A stretch of DNA of 64,000 bases from positions 93,832-157,831 of the forward strand of contig SADC01000876.1 of assembly GCA_004194705.1 (NCBI GenBank). Reading direction: 5' to 3'. A program made the translations under genes and the position numbers. Under the pieces are notes generated by a model. The model saw only the letters and a list, made by a program, of their open reading frames with translations. It did no database searches and was not told the origin of the DNA. This stretch comes from Ditylenchus dipsaci. Lineage: Eukaryota; Nematoda; Chromadorea; Rhabditida; Anguinidae. Below are positions 35,792 through 46,400 of the stretch, piece by piece (the stretch's first letter is position 1; each line of letters begins with the position of its first letter).

Positions 35792-36410
35792 TTATTGTTC
35801 CAATAGCAGCATCCTGCCGTAGTCCAACTCGTCTCCAGGAAATGGTCGCATAATGTTGTCTCTCAAAGGGAACGCTGCATCTCCGACAATGAAAAGAGGT
35901 GTGAAAAGATCAGTTCCAGAAAGATTTTTCGCTTCTGGCAGATTAAGGACCTTGCGATCAAGAGCCTCTTTGAAATAGCATTTGCCGAAGATTCCTGAAA
36001 AGTCGGAAAGATTGAAAGTCAGAGAAAAGAAGTCGCCTAGAAGAAGAAAGCTTACCACCGTCACTGTCCTTGCCATAATTTCCTACATCTGCATACACGC
36101 ACTTGTAGTCGGCATCACAAATTTCAAGAAGCACAGTCGAAAAACCACCTTTGTAATTGTAATGCAAGGAGCCAGTATTTGTTGGAGCATTCAGCAGAAT
36201 GTGTTTGCCATCAATCGCGCCTTTGTTTAACTTGTTTTATCACAACTGCATTGAAAACCCGTGAAATTAGCCTACCAATTGTATTTGGAGAATTCAATTT
36301 TTCCCAGAACTTTGTAGCAATTCTATTCCATTCTTCGGCTGTTGATGGAGTTTTTGAATACTTCGGAGCAAGATGTAGACGAATGGTCATCCTTGCCTGC
36401 GAAAGAGTGA
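35792..36410 (-). pseudogene. Harbinger transposase (DDE_Tnp_4 type), C-terminally truncated
   Basis: Minus-strand exons give ARMTIRLHLAPKYSKTPSTA, EEWNRIATKFWEKLNSPNTI, then GAIDGKHILLNAPTNTGSLH with the first catalytic Asp, YNYKGGFSTVLLEICDADYK, and, after an intron (35993-36055), IFGKCYFKEALD; then PLFIVGDAAFPLRDNIMRPF with the second Asp. The frame ends LDYGRMLLLEQ at 35792. In complete Harbinger proteins the catalytic Glu lies further downstream (ENAFG region); it is absent here, so this copy should be inactive. An AATAAA on the minus strand near 35790 follows at once. Confidence 0.85.
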
Positions 36411-36429
36411 AAAAATAATGATCGCTATG

Positions 36430-36630
36430 TTATGATAAAAACCTACTTTTCTTAAGCTCCTTCCCGATTTTTTCCCAGACGGCTCCATTCGATACTTGCT
36501 TCTTGTACTCCGAATGGCCCATGTCCCACAGAATTGGATAGAGCAAGACGATACCGATTAGCTTGCTTTCGAACTCTTCCTCTGCTTTGAGATCGTCACC
36601 GCTCAGATTCTTCCTTTTCCGACTAGCCAT
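36430..36630 (-). CDS. Harbinger-associated MADF/Myb-like DNA-binding domain
   Basis: From ATG 36630: MASRKRKNLSGDDLKAEEEF, then ESKLIGIVLLYPILWDMGHS and EYKKQVSNGAVWEKIGKELK. This is the three-helix MADF pattern (L-I..V..P.LWD..H..Y), used by Harbinger elements to bind their ends or import the transposase. It is spliced (donor near 36445, acceptor CGCAG near 36400) onto the transposase exon, so in this copy the two proteins may be fused. If so, part of the usual transposase N-terminus is missing. Confidence 0.8.
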   Translation of the reverse strand: MASRKRKNLSGDDLKAEEEFESKLIGIVLLYPILWDMGHSEYKKQVSNGAVWEKIGKELKKSRFLS

Positions 36631-37109
36631 ATTGCTTGAATGACGATGGAGATGTCAAAATACCTGAAATTATACATTGACAGATTATGGACGGATAAAT
36701 TATGTATATGATGTCCATAGATAAATAGTTATGGATAAACGTGGTAAAAGGAGAACAAATATATAAATAACAAAACAGAAGCAGGAATTTGAAGATAAGT
36801 TGTCTAGAACACAATACAATCGACGATTACTAGGTTCGGTGAGCGTTGGATTTCAAAATCTCATTGTGAACAGGGTGTGAGTGTGGGTGTGGGACTGAGT
36901 GTGGGTGCGGGATTTTCAGAATCTGATTGTGAACAGGGTGTGGGTGCGGGTGTGGGTCTGAGTGTGGGTGCGGGATTTTCAAACCCATTGTGAACACGAG
37001 TGTGGGTCTGGGTGTGGGTGCGAGTGTGAGTGCGGGTGTGGGTGCGAGATTTTGGGATATGTGAACGTAGCTTTAGTCGGAGAAAAAAGTATTGTCCTAA
37101 GAAAAAGTC

Positions 37110-37615
37110 GAAAAAAGGCGGACATTATTAGGAAGCTACATACATTTTTATAAACAAACTCATCAAAATCTCGAAAAGTTTTTAGTGTAAAAATTCTTTT
37201 CTGTCAATAAAAATTGCAAATCGGACAGCGGAATCGTAATCGGCGTACACGATTTGCTCATACAACTACTCTTAGTAGTGTTTAGTGTAAAGTAGTGTTT
37301 TTTTCCAAAACTTCGTTGAGAGATTTTTTTGCAGATTCGTGTGCAGCAACCCGAAGTTAAATAACAAAGTGCTGCCGCTATTTCCAGGTTCTTTGTAAAA
37401 TTGCAAAGAACGGGGTACCCAAAGTTGCCGAAAAACCGTGATATCATGGCTTTTTGCCTAGGTTCCAAATGAAAATTTCGAAAAAGGGGCATTTGGGTAA
37501 AAAAAATTATTCCATTTTATCCAGTGCTTACTGCTATTTTGCAGCGAAAAAGAAGATTTTGACTAAAAACTTCAAAAATAAGAATTATTTTGGGTCCTAA
37601 AAAAAGGACAAATCT
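37110..37615. other. No gene recognised
   Basis: Includes a TTTTATCCAGTGCTTA..AAAGGACAAATC block (37515-37620) shared with 24345-24470. The 109-codon minus-strand frame has no motif. Confidence 0.35.
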
Positions 37616-37620
37616 TTTTA

Positions 37621-37878
37621 AAGGGGCATACCAGCGCGTTACACTGTAATCAAGGCCGGGACCAGCAATTTATTTCTCTCATGACTGTTTTCTATAAGCG
37701 TTCTATCTGATCCGACGAAAGTTTTCTGCCTACTTTTTAAAAGTAGGATGAGGTCATAAATATCAGGATTGACATGATCCGAGTAAAAACAAGGGCGATT
37801 TTTGAAAACTTGCTGGTTACACCGCAAATTAAGCCCCCCGCCTTAATTTGCGGTGTAACGCGCTGGTATGCCCCCTGA
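37621..37878. mobile_element. MITE with AGGGGCATACCAGCGCGTTACAC ends
   Basis: AAGGGGCATACCAGCGCGTT (37621) and AACGCGCTGGTATGCCCCCT (37857) are inverted. A partial copy is at 26242-26275. The end resembles the foldback at 21255 (AGGGGCATGCC). Confidence 0.75.
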
Positions 37879-38126
37879 AGAATCGGATAAACGAATTACA
37901 GAAATCGTTTGTTTGGACTGCGTTTGTCCCAAAAAGTTCTTAAATGTAGTTTTTAGAACAAACGCACCTACGCCATCTTTTTTTGTTCATCTTTTATTCT
38001 ATTTTACCGGAAACCGGAATATTCCTGCTCATCCTTGATATGCAGATCATCCCCTCTTAACTCACACTTTAAATTGAAATATGTCTCGCCAACTTTTCTA
38101 GATTATCAAATTCTTCGATTGGCAAC

Positions 38127-40808
38127 ATGGCTGAGAAGCACAATTTGCGCTACTTCAGTGGAAAAATATGCTCTATGCTCAAGGAGAAGGGAACTTCTAG
38201 CTATAATGAGGTGCACCTAGTGTCTCTGCTGTCCAGTAACTTATTAACATATTTTAGATTGCTGACACTCTCGTAAACGATTATTTTGACTCCATTTCTG
38301 AAACTCTCAGTGAAGTAAGTGCTTTAAAGATCCTTCCTTTGACCAATTAGAACAACTTTTACATGTAGGAAAAGCAAGTCCAGACAGAAGCTAACATCAG
38401 ACGACGGGCCTATGACGCCATAAATGTTTTGATAGCAATGAACATAATCATGAAGGACAACCGTGAAATTCATTGGATCGGCCTGCCAGCGTCTTCTCTC
38501 AGCGTAAATCTAATCGACATGAATTTTTTTTCTAATTACTTGTCTTCCAGGAATGCCGCAGACTAGAGGAAGAACGGGTTCAAACTGTAGATCGTCTTAA
38601 TCATAAATCGGAGCAGGTAAAAGAATTGATTATTCAGGTAGCTTTTGCTTTTTCCTCAAATTTATGTCAAAAGCAATTTCTTTAGCTGGTAGCATACAAG
38701 AGATTGATTGAGCTGAACCGTGAGCGAGAAAGAGTTTTTGGGAAGCCGTCAGAGGAAAACACGTTGAAAATTCCATACATGATTCTGGATACCCCTAAGC
38801 AGGCAGTTGTTGACTGTACTTCCTCTGAAGACAAGTAAATTTTTGTTGTAAGAAGTGATTGGCATTTTTTAGAGGAGAATCGTCCGAAAAATTCGAATTT
38901 GCAGGCACTCCTAGGTTAAAAAAATTGGAAAATTTTCGAAGGACTCAAAGAGAAAGTGCTACTTTAAGGACCATGGTTTTTGCGCGTAGTGGCATGTGCA
39001 AAATTTGAATTGGCGCTTCTCACTCCTTCTCTTTACTTCTCTTTCGTCTGGCATTCTTTGGAGTAATGTCGAACGACTGCATAGAGTAAAGTTTGAGATG
39101 AAAGAGAAGTGTCCCCCGCCAAATCAAATTTTGCACATGCCACTGCGCGAAAACCGTGGTCCTTTAAAGGACCATTGCCGTCTACGGCCTCAGAAATTTA
39201 GACTTTTTGAATTGGCGGGGACAGCTAAATTACTGCGAAAATATTTTTTAAAGGACCATACTTGTTGATGACATTGGGAATTCGGCAAATTCAAATGCGC
39301 GTGGGACACTTTTTTTTACTCCAAAAATATTTTTTGAATTATGTGTTGTTGGAATATAATAATAATAAATCTAATTTATATAAGTGACCCAGGTAGCTCA
39401 GTGGTACAGCAGCGTTGTGCGGTGTTAATCGGTCTCAGGTTCGATTCCCGTGTCTGCTGTGTTATTTTTGTTCATTTATTCCTAATACATATACCGTATT
39501 TCCTCTAATAAGCGCCCCCCCCCCTGGACTTTGAGGGTCGGGATCTCAGTGTAGAAGCAATATTTTGCAAAGCTGTTTGATACGTTTTCTTAACTCCCAC
39601 GAGCTCTACCGATTCCACTTTTTAGATTTTAGTTGAGCACCCAAAAATCTCGAAATAGAATTCCAAATTTTCCGATTTTTGAGGGTTTGAAAAATAAGCG
39701 CCCCGGGGCGCTTATTAGAGGAAATACGGTAAATGATTAAAAAATAATTTCGGAATAATAAAAGTGTCCCGCGCGCATCTGAATTTTCCAAATTCCCATT
39801 GTCATGACAAGTATGGTCCTTTAAATTTTGTTTGTTTGAACATTAAAATTTTCCAAAATTTTGAACAATCTACTAGTCGAGCCCAACAATGCTTGAGATT
39901 GCCAGAACGGACAAGATCTAACACAGCCACTGCACTACAACTTACTTAAATTTTGTAAGACTCGCTTCGACCAATACACATAAATTATAAATTAAAAATA
40001 AAAAAATAATTCAAAAAATATTTTCGCAGTAATTTAACTGTCCTCCGCCAATTCAAAAAGTCCAAATTTCCGTGGCCGGAGATGGCAATGGCCCTTTAAA
40101 AGTACTGTCTCGCTCCCCCGACAATTCGAAATTTTCTACAATTCCCGCTGCCGTCATTGACGATTGCCTTTTAAAATGATTTTGCTAGAAAGCCTACCAA
40201 AATCAGTTAGGTGATATTTGCGCCAAAAGATATTTGCCAAAACGACATTTGTGCCATCGATATTTGCCATAACGACATTTGTGCCATCGATATTTGCCAT
40301 AACGACATTTGTGCCATCGATTTCCCTTATATCTCGCTTTTTAATGTCGTCTTCTGTTCCTCTTTGTATAAACGATTTAATTAGATTACATTTGGTCAGG
40401 AATGCATGTCATTTCGGCAAAAAACACAACAATGAGAAACAGAAGACGAAATGAAAAAGCGAGATATAAAGAAAATTGATGACACAAATGTCGTTTTAGC
40501 AAATAACTTTTGGCGCAAATATCACCTAGCCCTATAATAATGAATTTTAGGTCGGAGTATTGGTAGGTGAAAAAATGGCTGTAATTGGTTTGTTCTTGGC
40601 TAATTGCGAATGAAAATTTTTCAGGTTGAGCTTCAGTCATCCCTTTGGACTTTATGAGGATGTAGAGGTATTGAAACGTCTGGGCCTATCGCTTGGTCTC
40701 GAGAAAAACGATGTGTCGCCGGGAAATGTGGCCTTTGTTAAAAGCTCTCTGCCCTCTGCTCTTCGCTTTTATATCAATGATGAAGATGAGGATGGTGACC
40801 AGGGTTAG
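38127..40808 (+). CDS. TFDP1: DP-family transcription factor (E2F dimerisation partner), six exons
   Basis: Partner of E2F in control of cell-cycle genes; nuclear. Exons 38127-38210, 38258-38314, 38369-38503, 38551-38637, 38686-38834, 40625-40808, all GT-AG and in frame. The winged helix: [30 protein letters not shown], then [20 protein letters not shown] with the DNA-contacting RRxYDxxNVL and [10 protein letters not shown] heptad-like helix follows ([20 protein letters not shown]), then [20 protein letters not shown] and the DP C-terminal block [20 protein letters not shown], continued in the last exon by [20 protein letters not shown] and an acidic end. Intron 5 is 1.8 kb and holds MITEs. 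An AATAAA is at 40857. The exon-1 start is tentative: the frame is open upstream, next to a TTTTCTAG acceptor (38099), so an earlier exon is possible. Confidence 0.9.
38966..39166. mobile_element. Palindromic MITE in DP intron 5
   Basis: TTTAAGGACCATGGTTTTTG with GTGGCATGTGCAAAATTTGA (38966-39012) is mirrored at 39120-39166. The boundaries abut TTTAAAGG. Confidence 0.75.
39386..39462 (+). other. tRNA-like sequence, probably a pseudogene or SINE head
   Basis: TAGCTCAGTGG (39394) is an A box and GGTTCGATTCC (39438) a B box, 44 bp apart, as in a tRNA. However, the presumed acceptor strands GACCCAG and TCTGCTG do not pair, and no clean anticodon stem could be drawn. A functional tRNA is therefore unlikely. 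Confidence 0.4.
39494..39729. mobile_element. TACCGTATTT MITE, copy 2
   Basis: CCGTATTTCCTCTAATAAGCG and its inverse, flanked by TA (39492-39493, 39730-39731). The inner ends are GC-rich (CGCCCCCCCCC / CCGGGGCG). Confidence 0.88.
40204..40529. mobile_element. GGCTAGGTGATATTTGCGCC element with AACGACATTTGTGCCATCG modules
   Basis: TTAGGTGATATTTGCGCCAA (40208) and its inverse ending CACCTAGCC (40529). Three units of ATATTTGCCATAACGACATTTGTGCCATCG (40249-40320) follow the left end and a single one precedes the right end. No protein; no clear target duplication. Confidence 0.75.
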
Positions 40809-41194
40809 AAAAAGTACATTTGAGAATCTAGTTAACTGTTTCCGTTGTTTTCATTGAATAAATGACCTCTTTCTTTGCTTTGAGTGGCTTAAATGCGGCC
40901 TTACCCGTTTGGCTTTTAATTATTTATTTGTGTGGAGAACATGCTACTCTCATTCTGCTGTTTGTTAAAAGCTCAGTTGACCACGTTGTTAATTGGATTC
41001 TGGGTGGTATGAACCAACCTGGGTTAGAAAGCCAACTAGTTAGCCAACTGAGGTAAGCCTGGCTCACTGAACTGCTTAGCTTGCTAACTGGAAAAAGTCG
41101 TATGCACTAAAGTTAGCTTGCCAACCAGTTAGCTGGCTAACCTTAGCAAGCCAGCTTCTTGTATTGTAAATCAGATTACATGTGGTGAGCAGGA

Positions 41195-41350
41195 TTGTAC
41201 CTAAGCGCCAGCAAAGCGCCGGCGACGGCAAAACACCGGCGCTTTTGGCTAAGCGCCGGCGCTTATGGCTAATCGCCGGCGAAGCGCCTCTAGGCGCCGG
41301 CGCTTATTCGTAAGCGTCGGCGCTTAGTAAATAAACGCCGGCGCTTGTGC
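41195..41350. repeat. Cluster of GC-rich palindromes AAGCGCCGGCGCTT
   Basis: About eight copies of GCGCCGGCGC or one-base variants within 150 bp, separated by TTATNNNTAAG-like spacers. They form perfect dyads in otherwise AT-rich DNA between the DP and MRPS17 genes. Confidence 0.85.
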
Positions 41351-41379
41351 ACTTTTTCTTTTTTCGGCCCTTGAACAAG

Positions 41380-41940
41380 GTTGCTGCAAGGTTCATGGAA
41401 GCTTGACATTAGGTTCCTTTGAATTTCACCCAAGGTTCATCAGAACCTTAGGTGAATATCTTCTGATGAACTTGGGTAAACTTAAGAATAACCTTGTAAG
41501 AACCTTGCCGAGACATTGAGTGGACCTTGAGGGAAATTTTTTGACTATGTTTCTTTTTTTCCGGAAGAAAAAGAAAAAAACCTCGGCGATCCTTGGCGTC
41601 GCTTTTCCTTCACTGAAACAATGTGTTTCATGGTCAGGCTCTGACTAATCGCGGGCCTCTTTTTCAACGCTGAATAGAATGGTGAAAACATATTTTTTCA
41701 AACTAATCAAAGTACTGGCTGACACGCCCAAAACCAATTCATTCCCCTCCCGATGCGGTCTCTACCGGTTCGTGCTAACTAGCAGTTAGCATGCTAATCT
41801 TAGCTTTCTAACCGTTGGTGCATACCCCTGTCTGTAGGTGGATTGACCACGCTTTGCCGAAATATTATGATCTTGTAATCTTATATTAGCTTCTTTGGAC
41901 GGTTTTTTCATACTAAAAACAAATGTAAACCCATTTTCAG
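41380..41940. other. Intergenic, probable MRPS17 upstream region
   Basis: A palindromic pair of AAGGTTC/GAACCTT motifs (41370-41520) is present. A TTTTCAG at 41934-41940 just before the MRPS17 ATG could be a trans-splice or 5'UTR intron acceptor. Confidence 0.4.
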
Positions 41941-41947
41941 TTACAGA

Positions 41948-43004
41948 ATGGCGCATATCAAGTGGGCGAAAATGATGGCGGAAATGAAGGTGGAGCCAAA
42001 GAGATTTATCCCAGCGCTACTTATGGGCAAAGTTGTGGAGCGCAGCAAGATCGGTCTCCAACAGCTACCATGTGTTCATGTTCGTGTCCAGCAAAATGAC
42101 TTCTATAAGCACACAAAGAAGTACCATCCTATCTTAACTGACTTTTGGGCCTTGGATGGAGATGTCAATAGTCAATTAGGGGATACTGTTCTCATCCGGC
42201 CGGCCAAGGAAGAAGACAAACCGAATGAAAGAGTGCAACACCGGGTGGATCGAATAGTGTTCAAGCATGGTGTTTTAATTGATCCAGTCACCAAGAAGCG
42301 AGTGATACAGCACGATTTCGTCGAGGATTTGGAATTGAGACAGCGTCTGTTGGATGATATTGTAGTGGAGCCAAGGAATCTAGCCGAGGTCATAAGTTGC
42401 TTATATTTAATACCCCTCCAAATGTTCTTTATATCTGTCTGGGTAGGGGAGAGGAGGTCTAGTTTTATCCTGTTCTGAAATACGGGGCTCAAAATTACCA
42501 CCCGCCCATTCTGAGTCAGTTTTTGCCCCATAGATAACTGTGTGAGTATAAGGGAAAAGTTTTACTGAAAAAGATCCTTTATATTTTACTCATATTTGAC
42601 TACAATCAAACTTCTTTATAAGCTACACTCCATATAAGCTACACCTCCTTATAAGCTACACCTGAGTCCGATCCCAAACGGGGTATGTTCCGTATAATAT
42701 ACCCCCTATATAAGCTAAACCTCTCTATAAGCCACATCTAGGATCTGTCCCGAGGTGTAGCCTATAGAGAAGTTTGACTGTACTGTTATGATTGGGTAGA
42801 AAACTGTCGATTTTGAGGTTTTTGCTTGGAAGTAAACCCGCCTTATCTATCACCAATTACCCTGCTTCTGAAATCAGGAATAAGAAATTATTTTGGAGTC
42901 TCATGCTGTTGTTTGTTATTTTATTTTTTCCATTGCAGGAGCCCTCCTTCGACAGACAGAAAGAAATTCAGCAGGAGAGACTCAAGAAGCACAAAGGCTT
43001 GTAG
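41948..43004 (+). CDS. MRPS17: Mitochondrial small ribosomal subunit protein uS17m, two exons
   Basis: Binds 12S rRNA in the mitochondrial small subunit. Exon 1 is 41948-42388, exon 2 is 42939-43004, in frame, 168 codons plus stop. The S17 OB-fold is visible: LLMGKVVERSKIGLQQLPCV, HVRVQQNDFYKHTKKYHPIL, DVNSQLGDTVLIRPAKEEDK and HRVDRIVFKHGVLIDPVTKK. The tail EIQQERLKKHKGL is basic. The start ATG follows TTTTCAGTTACAGA. AATAAA at 43062. The 550-bp intron carries a MITE. No frame break is needed, unlike the genes at 1-8 kb. Confidence 0.92.
42598..42783. mobile_element. ACAGTCAAACTTCTTTATA MITE (Tc1-type), intron of MRPS17
   Basis: ACAATCAAACTTCTTTATAAG (42602) and its inverse TATAGAGAAGTTTGACTGTA (42763). 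The inside has repeats of TATAAGCTACACCTC. The same end family occurs at 55380 and 56269. Confidence 0.8.
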
Positions 43005-43175
43005 CCATATGGAAATTGTTGTTTGTTGTGCTCAAGAATGTATCTGGTGTTTGTTTGTATCAATAAATTGTTTAGCTGTGTTGACCTCTTTAATTGATCT
43101 GATTTTGAAGTTAGCTGTTTTGCGTGTCTAAAACCTTCCTTACCTAATAATCCTGAAAATTCTTATTAAACTTTA

Positions 43176-43425
43176 ATGGCGCTAGTAGCGAGTACCCCCC
43201 CCCCCCAAGCATCCGACCTTTAAAAATTGCTGTAACTACCCTTGCAAACAACAAGTTTAGGCTTGGCCATTAGGCTTGGGGGTAGGCCAGCGTACGGAAG
43301 TTGTGACTAATGAAGAGTTTGCGCACATTTTCCGGGGTCTGGGACATAAATTTGGGTACTTTTTGCTGAAGTAAAAAAAGTGAAAATCGTTGGGGGGGGG
43401 TATTGGCTACTAGGGTCACTTTAAT
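43176..43425. mobile_element. MITE with GGCGCTAGTAGC ends and poly-C/G blocks, copy 2
   Basis: TGGCGCTAGTAGCGAGTACC followed by a C-run (43193-43206) on the left, and a G-run (43392-43400) then TATTGGCTACTAGGGTCA on the right. Same design as 4287-4547. Confidence 0.7.
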
Positions 43426-43440
43426 TTATCTTGTTCAGCA

Positions 43441-46400
43441 ATGGTGAACGAAGAAGTAAGTAGGCCAAGAATAATTGATACCTCACAATATGTCAAGGAC
43501 AGAATCTCTCAAATCGCTGAATTGTTGGAGGTGTGCATTTTCTGTTAGTTTAAATCATTTTAGTTCGCATTTCAGGTAGTGGATAATACCTCATTGCCAG
43601 CTGGTGAGGTTACTTCTCGCAAGCGAACAGTTCTGCAGCGGCTTCCAAGGTGTTGCTTCCTGTTTTTCTTGAATTTTTTTAAGCTTGTTTTAAGGCACAT
43701 GCGTAGACGGGCAATGTCTCACAACATCAAACGCTTGCCGAAAATGATTCGAAATATGGCCATGAATGCAATCAAGAAAGCAACCAGGCACAGGAAAAAG
43801 CCACCCAGCCGTAAGTGGAGAAGGCGTCCTTCAAGACTTTTGAACGTAGGTCAAAAATTTAGCTAGGGAAACTTTCGTAACTCTTTTTCTTCAGCGCCGG
43901 AACAGAGTGCTGCGAAGATTTAACTGGCTAGAGACGCATATTTGGCATGCCAAACGATTTCTGATGTCAGATCTCTGGGGATATAAATGTCTGTGCCTAA
44001 ATCGTCGAACTAATCAATTTTTCAATTTCAGTGCCAATTCGAAGTTATCAAAAAGGATTCAGACCAACTTACCGCAATGCAATTAATTCTACTGCAGTCT
44101 TTGATCAAAGCTATTTGGAGTGCATCCAGATCGAATCCTCGAAGTCTCAAGAAGAAGTCTGCAGGTTGCTGTCAGCCTTCTGTGCGTCTGGTGTTTCGCC
44201 TTCCTTTGGTTTTAGAGCTGCTTTGAGTGGATGTCTTGAAATGAGCGTTCTAATTTACATGCCTAAACAATATCCTCGTGGTTTCTTGGGTCCTGGTAGA
44301 TTTTCGTGGTCCACTGTCAAGTAAGTTTTCAATGCTCGCTTCATTTCTTGTACTCCCTTACCAATTATCTTAGTGATATCAATCGGCTTCAGCTTTGGGT
44401 CCATCCTTCTATTCGTTCAGTCGTTTTGAATGAAATTGTTGAAATTTTCAACGCAAAACCATCAGAACCAATAGAAATTGGCGATATAGAGAAAAAGAGT
44501 TCCGAAGTGGCACGAAGAAGTTTCGTCAGTCAACATTATACGGTAGCTATGTGCTTTTTCAATATTTTACTTTTTGAAGTTTTAGGTTTCGGATTTGAGC
44601 CATGATTTGGTCAGGCTTCAACTTGTTGGTCCTGAAGCTCTTGAATTGCTTCGGCGTGTACTTCAGCTGGTATCTGTTGAAGAACTTTCTGAACTGGGGA
44701 TGTCGGATTTCTACCGGTTTGGTTTAATTTTTTTTTAAACAAACGTTCAAAACGTTTAAAAAACAAATTCGTTTCTAGCAAATCACATGAATTCTGGTCC
44801 AAGAGTGTGGACGGTACTCAGCCTGGAAGCTTCAGAAATGGTTCCGTCATTTCTCTGATTGTCGAGGACCCCCGTCTTTTTCTTGCGTCGAAGCAAAAGC
44901 AAGACTCAATTATGAAAACCCGTTCTTCAAGTTCTTGTGATGCTCCTCTTCCATGTACTCTGTTCTGGGATAAACATTTTCGAAAACGGCAATTGCTGAA
45001 GCGCTACTCTAACGCTGAGCTGGTTAAACGGAGGGCTGAGAAGTTAGGAGCATTAAGAAGCACTCCGTTTAAGGTTTTATATTTTCAATTTATCTTTGAC
45101 AGGCTTGAATTTTTTCAGATTCCGATTCTTATTGTGATTAGAAATGCGACGACTAACAGAGGGACTGTATCAGCAAATCGTGCTGATCTCATCGCACCTG
45201 GCGGCACTGGACTTGACTTTTGGTTGGCTTTGCAATTCGCCGACGGAAGAGCTGCTGGTCTGCTGGACAAAATTCATCTGGACTTTGAAGCGGGATTGAC
45301 AAGTTTTCCCTCGGATTGTGGTGATTCCCTAGCTGGTCTTGAATTTGGGCAAATAGATTATGCCACACGAATGGTACGTGTTATTTTTAAGAAACCTTTT
45401 TTATTTGAAGGTCTTAGGCTAAATATTTAAAGAAGCCGTTTAATCGTCGGATAAATTACCAGCAAAGTCTGCATGTCCAATATCCCTTCTCTTTTGAATG
45501 GAAAGAACTGGTCAGGGCATGGAACAAAGATGATAGGAAGAAGCATGTCGCGGAAGCCAGCGACATTTACTACGTCTTAAGAGATCGTCGAGTTCTAATA
45601 AGCTTGAGCAATTGGTTAGATGGGAAAGGTGACAAGAGCAAAGCCGGTAAGTCAATTCAGGGTTCCTATCTCTTATTCGGCACTTTTTTAGAGTTTTCGG
45701 CACAATTTTAGAGAACATTGTTATATTTTTTTCACTATCTTTAATAAATTTTATTATATGTCTTTTATCCATTTTTCATTGCTAAATTTTTTTTTTCTAA
45801 ATCGATGATCTACAAGACAGCATAAAATTGATGAAAGCATAGTTGCACGGACGCCCATTCGGCGTCGACTGGCGCCGGCATTGTTTCATCGAATTTATGA
45901 CAAGTTTATGTTTTAAATGTGACATTGTTTAGTCAATTTGAACAGCTCTGCAAGATAGGCGGCTAAAGTATAGAATGTGTGAAACGCCCGAAATCGTCCA
46001 AAATGATGATTTTAGGGCGTTTTGACCATTAAAACGTGCTTAAAACACGTTTTTAGGTGGTGGAAGACCATCGGAGATAATTGTGGCGTTCTCTCCAATC
46101 CATTCTTGGATTACAGCAAGCAAAGTAGCTCTTCCTCTTAGGTGAAATAGGAACGTAGTTTCTACACTGTCTCCTATCTCCTGGTGTCTTTCAGCCTTGG
46201 TGTCCTCCGCTATCCTTCCCGTGTTACTTTTACAGAAGTTGGGTCAGCCCTTGTCCCGGACATGTCAACTCCCGGGCTTTCTTTTTAAAGCAGCGTAGAG
46301 CCTTTAGGCTTAGGTGCGCTGCTAATACAGGTTAGAGATGCGCGCACAAATCTCCCCCTGGAGATGAGTCCGAGAGAACATAAACATGTAATATGCATAT

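Larger units (their letters stand above)
34461..37072 (-). mobile_element. PIF/Harbinger element with TTA target duplication
   Basis: Ends AGGCACGTTCACA (34461-34473) and TGTGAACGTAGCT (37060-37072), flanked by TTA on both sides (34458-34460, 37073-37075), the classic Harbinger duplication. The subterminal parts are arrays of GTGTGGGTGCGGG and its inverse (34490-34690, 36870-37055). Internal minus-strand genes encode a MADF protein and a DDE nuclease. Confidence 0.93.
33700..37110. mobile_element. Foldback element with TCCGACTAAAACAC modules, split by the Harbinger element
   Basis: The left arm (33712-33960) has many TTTTTTCTCCGACTAA modules followed by GAATTCTCGACACGAAATCA-like sequence. 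The right arm (34250-34460) is its inverse, and its last part resumes at 37076-37110 after the Harbinger insertion: GTCGGAGAAAAAAGTATTGTCC pairs with GGACAATACTTTTTTCTCC at 33720. The centre (33950-34200) is also palindromic (TTTACTAAAGGGGAGTAAAC). Confidence 0.88.
39160..40106. repeat. Foldback repeat family CTTTAAAGGRCCATTGCCGTCT, DP intron 5
   Basis: The left end AAAGGACCATTGCCGTCTACGG (39166) is inverted at about 40076-40104 (CCGGAGATGGCAATGGCCCTTT). Inner arms (ACACTTTTTTTTACTCC, TATTTTTTGAATT) are also paired. Single arms of the family occur at 29235 and 48300. Confidence 0.65.

Noticed and set aside
39386..39462. Functional tRNA gene
   Set aside because: A and B boxes are present, but acceptor and anticodon stems do not pair; kept only as a tRNA-like repeat.
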